Source: Chitinophagaceae bacterium (GTDB taxonomy: Bacteria; Bacteroidota; Bacteroidia; Chitinophagales; Chitinophagaceae). Taken from it: 5,072 nt of DNA. Each line of letters opens with the position of its first letter. Position 1 is the stretch's first letter. Location: assembly GCA_003167015.1 (NCBI GenBank), contig PMUF01000105.1, positions 1 through 5,072 on the forward strand, written 5' to 3'. Below the pieces are notes generated by a model. It did not search any database. It had not been told where the DNA came from and saw only the letters and a list, made by a program, of their open reading frames with translations. This document shows, piece by piece, positions 1 through 5,072 of the stretch. The translations under genes were made by a program, and so were the position numbers.

Positions 1-1
1 C

Positions 2-634
2 TCGAAACTGGTGGAGGCCGCCGAAGGACTGCGGTTCCCTGTCGTCGTGAAAGCCAACATCGGCGGCAGCGGCGCAGGCATCACGAAATACCAGACGATT
101 GACGATCTGAAAAACGCCGTGTCCGAAGGAAATATGGATTTCGGAGTCGATCATACAGCCCTGCTGCAGGAATTCATTCCCGCCCGCGGCGGTTACATCA
201 CCCGCGTCGAAACGCTGGGCGGCAAATTCCTTTACGGCATCCGCGTCTATCTCACGGGCGACACCTTCAACCTCTGCCCCGCTGATATCTGCCAGACCAA
301 CACCGGCGTCGAACTGGTTCGCAACGCCTGCGCCATCGAAGCCCCGAAGAACGGGCTGAAGGTCGAAGGCTATACCCCCCCGGCCTCTGTCATAAAAGCC
401 ATCGAGACGATCGTTCAGCAGGCCGGCATCGACGTCGGCGGCATCGAATATATTATTGACGACCGCGACGGCGAATTACTATACTATGATGTCAACGCCC
501 TGTCCAACTTCGTCGCGGACGCCGTCAATGTCATAGGATTCAACCCGCACCACCGGCTGGTGGATTACCTGGAAAAACGCGCAGGTATAGGCATCAAAAA
601 TACCGGAGGAGAAGCCCTTTTAACACACGCTTAA
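2..634 (+). CDS. ATP-grasp domain ligase, 3' part (RimK-like carboxylate-amine ligase type)
   Basis: The C-terminal 210 residues of an ATP-grasp enzyme are present; the gene begins before the window. The GTG at position 11 lies inside the conserved fold and three sense codons precede it in frame, so it is not the start. Numbering from that GTG, one sees the nucleotide-binding lysine and glycine loop (FPVVVKANIGGSGAG, 9-23), the adenine-contacting strand LLQEFIP (51-57), an Arg-containing core strand near 65-80, and the metal-binding end of the fold, GGIEY (143-147) followed by YDVNALSNF (159-167), where Glu146, Asp160 and Asn162 fit the Mg-ATP ligands. Enzymes of this fold activate a carboxylate as acyl phosphate and join it to an amine or thiol; the substrate cannot be read here because the N-terminal domain is missing. 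The last 15 residues look like a loose tail. The flavin monooxygenase follows after 11 bases on the same strand, so co-transcription is likely. Fold assignment is firm; the reaction is unknown. Confidence 0.88.
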   Translation, partial: SKLVEAAEGLRFPVVVKANIGGSGAGITKYQTIDDLKNAVSEGNMDFGVDHTALLQEFIPARGGYITRVETLGGKFLYGIRVYLTGDTFNLCPADICQTNTGVELVRNACAIEAPKNGLKVEGYTPPASVIKAIETIVQQAGIDVGGIEYIIDDRDGELLYYDVNALSNFVADAVNVIGFNPHHRLVDYLEKRAGIGIKNTGGEALLTHA

Positions 635-645
635 ACTAACTACCC

Positions 646-1677
646 ATGCGGTACGGATACTGGATGCCCGTCTTTGGCGGCTGGCTGCGCAACGTCGACG
701 ACGAAAATATGGAAGCCTCCTGGGACTATGTAAAGAAGCTGGCCATACGCAGTGAAGAACTAGGTTTCGATCTCAGTCTTATAGCAGAGCTTAATCTCAA
801 CGACATCAAGGGCGAGCATGCTCCGTCACTCGACGCCTGGTCCACAGCCGCCGCACTCGCTGCGGTCACCCACCGGCAAGAACTCATGATCGCCGTACGC
901 CCGACCTTCCACAACCCTGCCCTGCTGGCCAAACAGGCCGCCAATATCGACCATATCAGCAAAGGCAGACTGTCCCTTAACGTCGTCTCCTCCTGGTGGC
1001 GCGACGAAGCCACCAAATATGGCGTCGGCTTCGAACAGCATGACGACCGCTATGCCCGGACCGCCGAATGGCTCGCCGTCCTCAACGGAGTATGGCACGA
1101 AGACGGTTTCTCCTTCGACGGCAAATACTATCACGTCGCCAACAATACCCTTCAGCCAAAGCCTGTTTCACGTCCCAGACCTGCCCTCTACGCCGGCGGC
1201 GAATCGGAAACGGCCAAAGACCTTATCTCGACGACCTGTGACGGCTACGTCATGCACGGCGACACTCCGGAGACCATCGGCGCCCGCATCAGGGATATGA
1301 AGGAAAGAAGAGAAAAGAAAGGATTACCGCCCATGCAATACGGCGTGGCCGCCTACAGCATCATCCGGAATACCGACGCGGAAATAAAGGAAGAGTTGGA
1401 GAGGATCACGAACGTAAGACCAGGCAGCGCAGGCTACAACAACTACCAGCAATGGCTCGCCGGTACGCAGCTGGAACAGAAGGTATCTCTGGAAGACTAT
1501 TCCGTTTCCAACCGCGGCCTTCGTACCGGCCTCACCGGCACACCCGCACAGGTTGAAGACCGCATCGGCGCCTTCGAAAAGGCAGGCGTGGACTTCTTCC
1601 TGCTCCAATGCAGCCCGCAGCTGGAAGAAATGGAGCGCTTCGCCGAAACGATCATCCACAAAGAACAATTCGCATAG
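646..1677 (+). CDS. LLM class (luciferase-like) flavin-dependent monooxygenase
   Basis: A complete 343-residue single-domain TIM-barrel protein of the bacterial luciferase / alkanesulfonate monooxygenase group. Visible family marks are the first barrel strand MRYGYWMPVFGGW (1-13), ELNLNDIKG (48-56), RPTFHNPALLAKQAA (85-99), the signature IDHISKGRLSLNVVSSWW (101-118), GKYYHV (159-164) leading into LQPKPVSRPRPALYAGG (169-185), and the C-terminal GTPAQVEDR...AGVDFFLLQCSP (298-324). Such enzymes use FMNH2 or bound reduced flavin from a partner reductase to oxygenate substrates, often cleaving C-S bonds of sulfonates or sulfones. The closest remembered types are the SsuD and SfnG groups, with somewhat shorter length than SsuD. 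No flavin reductase is visible here. The ATG lies 11 bases after the ATP-grasp stop with no purine-rich ribosome site, as is common in Bacteroidota. Pairing with a ligase also allows a biosynthetic role (N- or C-oxygenation), so substrate is open. Confidence 0.9.
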   Translation: MRYGYWMPVFGGWLRNVDDENMEASWDYVKKLAIRSEELGFDLSLIAELNLNDIKGEHAPSLDAWSTAAALAAVTHRQELMIAVRPTFHNPALLAKQAANIDHISKGRLSLNVVSSWWRDEATKYGVGFEQHDDRYARTAEWLAVLNGVWHEDGFSFDGKYYHVANNTLQPKPVSRPRPALYAGGESETAKDLISTTCDGYVMHGDTPETIGARIRDMKERREKKGLPPMQYGVAAYSIIRNTDAEIKEELERITNVRPGSAGYNNYQQWLAGTQLEQKVSLEDYSVSNRGLRTGLTGTPAQVEDRIGAFEKAGVDFFLLQCSPQLEEMERFAETIIHKEQFA

Positions 1678-1681
1678 CCCT

Positions 1682-2365
1682 CTATCGGCGCCCCGATAAC
1701 AGCAGAATGACCGTCCGTCGCAAAATGCTCATGTCCAGCCCGAAATCCGCATGGCTGATATACCAGGCATCCCAATGATACCGCTGAAAAATAATCCGCC
1801 GGTCCCTTCTAACAGTCCCATGTAGCCCTTTTGCCTGCGCCATCCCGGTAATGCCCGGCTTAACGCGATGCCTGACATCGCTATCCGTGACAATCTCCGC
1901 AAACAGCCGGCAATCCGCCGGCATATATGGCCGGGGTCCAACGATACTCATCGATCCCAGCAACACGTTGAAAAATTGCGGCAGCTCATCCAGGTGAGTC
2001 CGGCGAAGCCAGCCACCCACTCGCGTAATACGCCCGTCATTGCCCGCCGCCGGCCGCTCATCCGCCAGGTCATTAATCACCATGGTCCGTAATTTATAAC
2101 AGGCAAACAACACCGCATTCCTGCCCACCCTGCGTTGAATAAAAATTACCGGGCCTCTCGAATCGAGCTTGATCAGCAACGCCAGCAATGGCAAAAGCCA
2201 GCTTAAAATGCCGGCTATCACAAAAATGGAAACGATTAAATCGAACGACCTCTTCAACAGTAAATAACCCCTTCGGCCCTCTATCCCATCCGACGCCCAC
2301 ACCAGGTTGTCCACCAGCCAGTTCCCCCGCTCCGCGTGTAGGGTATTTTCCGTTTCAAAGTTCAT
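1682..2365 (-). CDS. Short bacterial sugar transferase (monotopic phosphoglycosyl transferase, PglC/WcaJ catalytic domain)
   Basis: A 227-residue protein made almost only of the bacterial sugar transferase domain, which moves a sugar phosphate from a nucleotide sugar to undecaprenyl phosphate at the inner membrane, the first step of many O-antigen, capsule and exopolysaccharide pathways. From the chosen ATG: KRSFD (38-42), one hydrophobic segment (about 42-67) with a helix-breaking Pro59, QRRVG (77-81), YKLRTM (90-95), RITRVG (112-117), the catalytic Asp-Glu in LDELPQ (D126, E127), SIVGPRP (140-146), RVKPGITG (167-174) and a C-terminal WYISHADFGLDMSIL (201-215). The four-helix N-terminal half of WcaJ-type proteins is absent, giving PglC-like size. 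The frame is open to an ATG at 2458, but those 31 extra residues look like untranslated sequence (Gly/Cys-rich, no family match), so 2365 is preferred. No Shine-Dalgarno is seen. The sugar specificity cannot be read. Confidence 0.9.
   Translation of the reverse strand: MNFETENTLHAERGNWLVDNLVWASDGIEGRRGYLLLKRSFDLIVSIFVIAGILSWLLPLLALLIKLDSRGPVIFIQRRVGRNAVLFACYKLRTMVINDLADERPAAGNDGRITRVGGWLRRTHLDELPQFFNVLLGSMSIVGPRPYMPADCRLFAEIVTDSDVRHRVKPGITGMAQAKGLHGTVRRDRRIIFQRYHWDAWYISHADFGLDMSILRRTVILLLSGRR
1683..1698. terminator. Short hairpin at the convergent gene ends, possible weak bidirectional terminator
   Basis: A perfect inverted repeat TATCGG / CCGATA with a 4-base loop begins six bases after the oxygenase stop codon and lies inside the last codons of the sugar transferase on the other strand. 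Its position between two convergent genes is right for a shared terminator, but the stem is only six pairs and neither strand shows a following T tract. It may be a weak, Rho-assisted or fortuitous hairpin. Confidence 0.25.
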
Positions 2366-2469
2366 CCAAAAGCAAACGCATCCGATCCGTGAAAGGTTGC
2401 CTATATACACCCGCCCTCCGCAAAAGCTTGCCACACCCTCAATTCCAAATGCCCCCAAGCAACTGATCG
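2366..2469. promoter_or_regulatory. Divergent intergenic region, likely promoters for sugar transferase and nucleotidyltransferase
   Basis: This is the only head-to-head gap in the window, so transcription of both neighbours should begin here. On the minus strand a TTTG (2449-2446) is followed 17 bases later by AGCTTTTG (2428-2421). This partly fits the Bacteroidota pattern TTTG...TAnnTTTG, but the TA of the second box is missing. A TATATAG on the minus strand (2407-2401) is an alternative -10-like box. No convincing box is seen for the plus-strand gene and no clear operator repeat was found. The promoter role is inferred mainly from gene orientation. Confidence 0.4.
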
Positions 2470-3411
2470 ATGTTCGGGCGCGTTCTCTTTTTTATGCAAC
2501 TACGATCCGGTATATTAAAAGTATTCGCCTATTTCGATCTCTTCAATTATCCTCTTTCCATCGAAGAAGTTCACTACTATCTCGAGACGGCAACAGAGGA
2601 ATATCCCGTAAGAAAAGAAGTAGAGATGCTCATCAAAGAAGGCCGCCTGTTCAGGACAGGACAATACGTTTCGCTGCGCAACGACCCCGCCCTCGAAGAA
2701 CGGCGTAACCGGGGACGCATACATGCGGATAACCTTCTGCTCATCGCCAATAAGGGAGCGCACTTCCTGTTCCAGTTCCCCTTCGTACGAGGCGTATGCA
2801 TCTCCGGCTCCTTATCGAAACGCTGTGCCGACGAAAAAGCAGACATCGACTATTTTATCATCACCCGCGCAGACCGGCTCTGGATCGCCAGGACCCTCAT
2901 GCATCTTTTCAAGAAGCTCACCTTTCTGATAGGTCATCAACACCGGTATTGCATGAATTATTATATCGACGAGAAAGCGCTCGAAATAAAAGAAAAGAAC
3001 ATCTTCACCGCAACGGAATTATTAACCCTCATGCCGGCCAGCGGCAACGGCGGTCTGACCCGGTTCTTCAATGCCAACGATTGGGCCAGCGCCTGGTATC
3101 CCCAATACCGCCATCGCACCCGTACCGCGGAAACGACGCCGAAGTCATCTCTGCTCAAGCGTTGCGCCGAATGGCTCCTGGATAACCGCATCGGTAACTA
3201 CCTCGATGATTACCTGCGCAATCTCACCGCACGCCGGTGGAAGATCAAAGAACAGCGCGGCGACCTGACCATGCGCGGTATCAAAATGAGCCTGCAATGC
3301 GGAAAACATTATTCCCGCCCCAACCCCGAGCACTTCCAGCAAAAAGTTCTCCACCGCTATTACGGCAAAGTGAAAGAGCTCACCGCCGCCCATCCTCCTA
3401 TTTCTTCCTGA
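2470..3411 (+). CDS. Winged-helix-like plus polymerase-beta-type nucleotidyltransferase domain protein
   Basis: A 313-residue protein with two recognisable parts. Residues about 12-85 look like a winged helix (ILKVFAYFDLFNYPLSIEEV, then a wing around GRLFRTGQYVSL). Residues about 105-170 carry the nucleotidyltransferase signature: GS (113-114) followed after ten residues by DID (125-127), in the strand context RGVCISGSLS...DIDYFIIT, as in the KNTase/MNT superfamily. A third acidic ligand is not certain; Asp167 after CMNYYI is a candidate. The C-terminal half has the marks ATELLTLMP (181-189), NANDW (201-205) and a basic tail with KH (279-280). Proteins of this layout occur near polysaccharide and tailoring loci, as I recall, but no substrate is known to me, so transfer of NMP to a small molecule, protein or sugar all remain possible. 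The start may instead be the ATG at 2494, which begins MQLRSGILKVF and better matches the domain edge. It ends inside the convergent methyltransferase gene. Confidence 0.8.
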   Translation: MFGRVLFFMQLRSGILKVFAYFDLFNYPLSIEEVHYYLETATEEYPVRKEVEMLIKEGRLFRTGQYVSLRNDPALEERRNRGRIHADNLLLIANKGAHFLFQFPFVRGVCISGSLSKRCADEKADIDYFIITRADRLWIARTLMHLFKKLTFLIGHQHRYCMNYYIDEKALEIKEKNIFTATELLTLMPASGNGGLTRFFNANDWASAWYPQYRHRTRTAETTPKSSLLKRCAEWLLDNRIGNYLDDYLRNLTARRWKIKEQRGDLTMRGIKMSLQCGKHYSRPNPEHFQQKVLHRYYGKVKELTAAHPPISS

Positions 3412-4255
3412 AGGAAATAATGTAATAGTCCCCGATATTTTTCCAGGGCCACCGCTGCTTCCATCTCTCCTCTCCCTCTCTCAACAACCGCCAGGCCCCC
3501 GGATGCTGTTCCGCGAAATGTTCGATATAGGATGGCGGCACCATCGTACACAACCCTTCCACCGATAAGAGATCGAAGGAATCCTTCAACGCCCTGACCA
3601 CATAGGACGAGGAGTAATACCAGCACCGGAAATGGTGCCCCTCCACATGCGACGGCGTGCCCTTCCTGCCGCTGATCAGCCGCCTGAAAGCCGTTCGCCA
3701 CCTGCCCCGTAAAAACAATAAGGTCTCCCATAGACAAAACCCAGGCAGGATCACCAGCGTCACCTGGCCGCCGGGCTTCACCAGCGGGGCAAAAGAACGC
3801 AACACCTTGTCCAGCTCGCCCGTGCAATTCAAGCCGGCAAAGTTGGAAAAGATCAGGTCATAAGGCCCTCTCTGCCGCAGGGTATCGAGAGCGGTAAAAG
3901 AACAGAGCTCTGTCGTCACTTTGTCGCTCAATCCCTGCCGCTGCATATTCTCCCGCAGCTTCTCCTGCATGCCCTCGGCGATATCGGTGGCGTGCACGCT
4001 GAATCCTTTGGAAGCAAAATACGCCGCATCGATACCCGTGCCGGCATTCAGCTCGAGAATTGTCGGCTCCGCACCTCCGGCATAAACCGTACTTCCCGCA
4101 TCACCCGCAGCCAGATGCCGTAAAACATGCTTTCTTACCCGCTGACGCTTGTATTGATTGATAGTATTCCCCGCATCATAGGCATCGAAAATTTCAGCCT
4201 GCCGGCTGAACGCCCTGGCCGTTTCCGTTTCATTTAACTGTTCCCGCAGTTCCAT
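3398..4255 (-). CDS. Class I SAM-dependent methyltransferase
   Basis: A complete 285-residue Rossmann-fold methyltransferase. Motif I is ILELNAGTGID (66-76), where Asn70 stands in the usual first-glycine place. The acidic ribose-binding position is Asp91 in VHATDIAEGM (87-96), a motif IV-like strand is PYDLIFSNFAGLN (131-143), and LVKPGGQ (158-164) marks the turn before strand 6. An N-terminal lid segment AFSRQAEIFDAY (15-26) precedes the core. After the core, a hydrophobic then basic stretch (about 168-195, including CLWETLLFLRGRWRTAFRR) could be an amphipathic membrane-binding or substrate-gripping helix, followed by an aromatic-rich C-terminus (WPWKNIGDYYII, 269-280). Substrate class, O-, N- or C-methylation, is not readable; the setting favours a small molecule or lipid-linked substrate. 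The ATG lies 26 bases upstream of the radical SAM stop, so the two are likely translationally coupled. There is no other Met until residue 96, so this start is well supported. Confidence 0.9.
   Translation of the reverse strand: MELREQLNETETARAFSRQAEIFDAYDAGNTINQYKRQRVRKHVLRHLAAGDAGSTVYAGGAEPTILELNAGTGIDAAYFASKGFSVHATDIAEGMQEKLRENMQRQGLSDKVTTELCSFTALDTLRQRGPYDLIFSNFAGLNCTGELDKVLRSFAPLVKPGGQVTLVILPGFCLWETLLFLRGRWRTAFRRLISGRKGTPSHVEGHHFRCWYYSSSYVVRALKDSFDLLSVEGLCTMVPPSYIEHFAEQHPGAWRLLREGEERWKQRWPWKNIGDYYIISFRKK
4195..4211. repeat. 17-base direct repeat, copy 1 (in methyltransferase)
   Basis: CAGCCTGCCGGCTGAAC occurs here and again, identical, at 4358-4374; flanking bases differ on both sides. 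On the coding strand it reads the codons for Phe-Ser-Arg-Gln-Ala (residues 16-20 of the methyltransferase). Confidence 0.8.
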
Positions 4256-5072
4256 ATGTCGTTTTTTCCATTTTCTTCAACCACCATCCCGCTATTATCG
4301 CATCGGGCAGATACCACGCCATCGACGCAGCCATCCGAAGCCCCCGTTGAGTCAATGCAGCCTGCCGGCTGAACATCCGCCGGAACTCCCGCAAGGCCAG
4401 GTGCCAACGGTAGGTTTTGTGCACATAGCGGTGCAGTTGCTTGTAAAACTCCGGCGGATAGGTATTCCTGAACATGAGCTTCAACTCATCTGAATCCGTC
4501 CAGTTGGTCTTTTCCTTCAGCTGGTCCTTTACCCGATCGTAAAACACTGTTCCCGGCAATGGGTAAGAGACGGAGATCCCCATATTATCGGGCAACAACC
4601 GCATGATCATCCGGATCGTCAGGACAATGTCCTCCTTGGTCTCACCCGGATAACCGAACTGGATAAAAAAGGAAGGATGGATCCCATATTGACGCAGCAA
4701 CCGCGTCGCCCCCGCAATCTGTTCCACCGTGGTCCCTTTGTCCATCGCATCCAATATCTTCTGAGATCCGCTCTCCGCGCCCATCCAGGTGTCGTCGCAC
4801 CCGGCCCGCGCCAATGCCTCGACATAATTTTCCTGCAGCAACAGGTCCGCCCTCGACTGGATCTTGAATTTGAATTTCAACCCTTCCTTTTCCACCAGGT
4901 CCGCGAATTCATTGACCCAGCCGGGCTTCAGCCCGAAAATATCATCGCACATCCAGAGGTGATCGAAATGGTATTGCTCCTTCAGCCACTTGATCTCCCT
5001 GACCACATGCGCAGGCGACCGCGCATTGTACCGGTTGCCATAAATAGGCTTGGCGCACCAGTTGCATTTAAA
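4230..5072 (-). CDS. Radical SAM enzyme, C-terminal part (B12-binding/BchE-like style), cut by window edge
   Basis: The last 280 residues of a radical SAM protein; the 5' part lies outside the window. The frame stays open through the GTG at 5006 to the edge, and the first residues read FKCNWCAKPIYG, which supply the last two cysteines (residues 3 and 6, codons 5066-5064 and 5057-5055) of the CxxxCxxC 4Fe-4S motif. The first cysteine should lie just beyond the edge. Further family marks are MCDDIFGLKPGW (41-52), the SAM-contacting strand IQSRADLL (71-78), GAESGSQKILDAMDKGTT (99-116), FFIQFGYPGET (135-145) and SVSYPLPGT (167-175). These fit the group that usually carries an N-terminal cobalamin-binding domain, including methylases and cyclases; that domain is predicted upstream but not seen. 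The C-terminal region has a basic helix (about 222-247) and a hydrophobic stretch (AASMAWYLPDAIIAGWW, 248-264). It is followed, with a 26-base overlap, by the methyltransferase, suggesting joint action. Confidence 0.9.
   Translation of the reverse strand, partial: FKCNWCAKPIYGNRYNARSPAHVVREIKWLKEQYHFDHLWMCDDIFGLKPGWVNEFADLVEKEGLKFKFKIQSRADLLLQENYVEALARAGCDDTWMGAESGSQKILDAMDKGTTVEQIAGATRLLRQYGIHPSFFIQFGYPGETKEDIVLTIRMIMRLLPDNMGISVSYPLPGTVFYDRVKDQLKEKTNWTDSDELKLMFRNTYPPEFYKQLHRYVHKTYRWHLALREFRRMFSRQAALTQRGLRMAASMAWYLPDAIIAGWWLKKMEKTTYGTAGTVK
4358..4374. repeat. 17-base direct repeat, copy 2 (in radical SAM gene)
   Basis: Identical to 4195-4211 and also read in frame as Phe-Ser-Arg-Gln-Ala, here in the basic C-terminal helix of the radical SAM protein. 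The copies lie 163 bases apart in two different genes. Confidence 0.8.

Noticed and set aside
11..13. GTG as the start of the ATP-grasp gene
   Set aside because: It lies a few residues before the nucleotide-binding lysine loop; the N-terminal half of the fold is missing and the frame is open to the window edge.
826..1134. Antisense open frame within the flavin monooxygenase
   Set aside because: It mirrors a conserved part of the oxygenase, with no start signal or domain of its own.
2366..2458. Upstream in-frame extension of the sugar transferase to the ATG at 2458
   Set aside because: The extra 31 residues are Gly/Cys-rich with no family match and would consume the only promoter space; 2365 is the better start.
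2307..2708. Open frame of 133 codons on the plus strand across the divergent gap
   Set aside because: Its product is Ser/Arg/Pro-rich without domains and overlaps the sugar transferase and nucleotidyltransferase in other frames.
3405..3416. TTCC-TGAA-GGAA inverted repeat as a terminator at the second convergent junction
   Set aside because: Only four pairs, AT-rich surroundings and no T tract; too weak to call.
3360..3827. Minus-strand open frame of 155 codons
   Set aside because: It is a shadow of the methyltransferase in another frame, favoured by GC-rich third positions; no motif is seen.
5004..5006. GTG as the start of the radical SAM gene
   Set aside because: The frame continues upstream and encodes two cysteines of the iron-sulfur motif, so the gene runs past the edge.
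1..5072. tRNA, rRNA, CRISPR array, insertion sequence or attachment site
   Set aside because: No cloverleaf, spaced repeat array, transposase or terminal inverted repeats were seen; nearly all bases are coding.

Overview
The window holds six protein-coding genes and almost no non-coding DNA. I see no RNA gene, insertion sequence or CRISPR array. The protein styles, the lack of Shine-Dalgarno sequences before the starts, and a possible TTTG-type promoter point to a Bacteroidota bacterium, most likely in the Chitinophagaceae or nearby. This is inferred from recalled family resemblance, not from a search. The DNA is fairly GC-rich (a little over half by eye) across all six genes, with no obvious change in composition.

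Layout. Bases 2-1677 (+) carry the 3' part of an ATP-grasp ligase gene and, 11 bases later, a complete LLM-class (luciferase-like) flavin monooxygenase, probably one operon. Bases 1682-2365 (-) carry a short phosphoglycosyl transferase (bacterial sugar transferase, PglC-like size) that runs tail-to-tail into the oxygenase with a 4-base gap. Bases 2366-2469 are the only real intergenic space, a head-to-head region that should hold promoters for both flanking genes. Bases 2470-3411 (+) carry a protein with an N-terminal winged-helix-like segment and a polymerase-beta-type nucleotidyltransferase core. It overlaps tail-to-tail by 14 bases with a class I SAM-dependent methyltransferase (3398-4255, -). 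That gene overlaps the 3' end of a radical SAM enzyme (4230-5072, -, cut by the window edge) by 26 bases, so the last two form a translationally coupled pair.

How they may work together. The left pair (ligase plus flavin oxygenase) looks like part of a small-molecule or sulfur-compound pathway. The right block (sugar transferase, nucleotidyltransferase, methyltransferase, radical SAM enzyme) resembles an accessory glycan, lipid or natural-product tailoring locus. Three of its products carry hydrophobic or amphipathic segments that could place them at the inner membrane, where the sugar transferase loads undecaprenyl phosphate. That link is inference. The features most worth a second look are the two nearly gapless convergent gene ends, the coupled radical SAM/methyltransferase pair with a shared 17-base in-frame repeat, the departure of the sugar transferase from the usual Ser-Pro helix break, and the poorly characterised nucleotidyltransferase.
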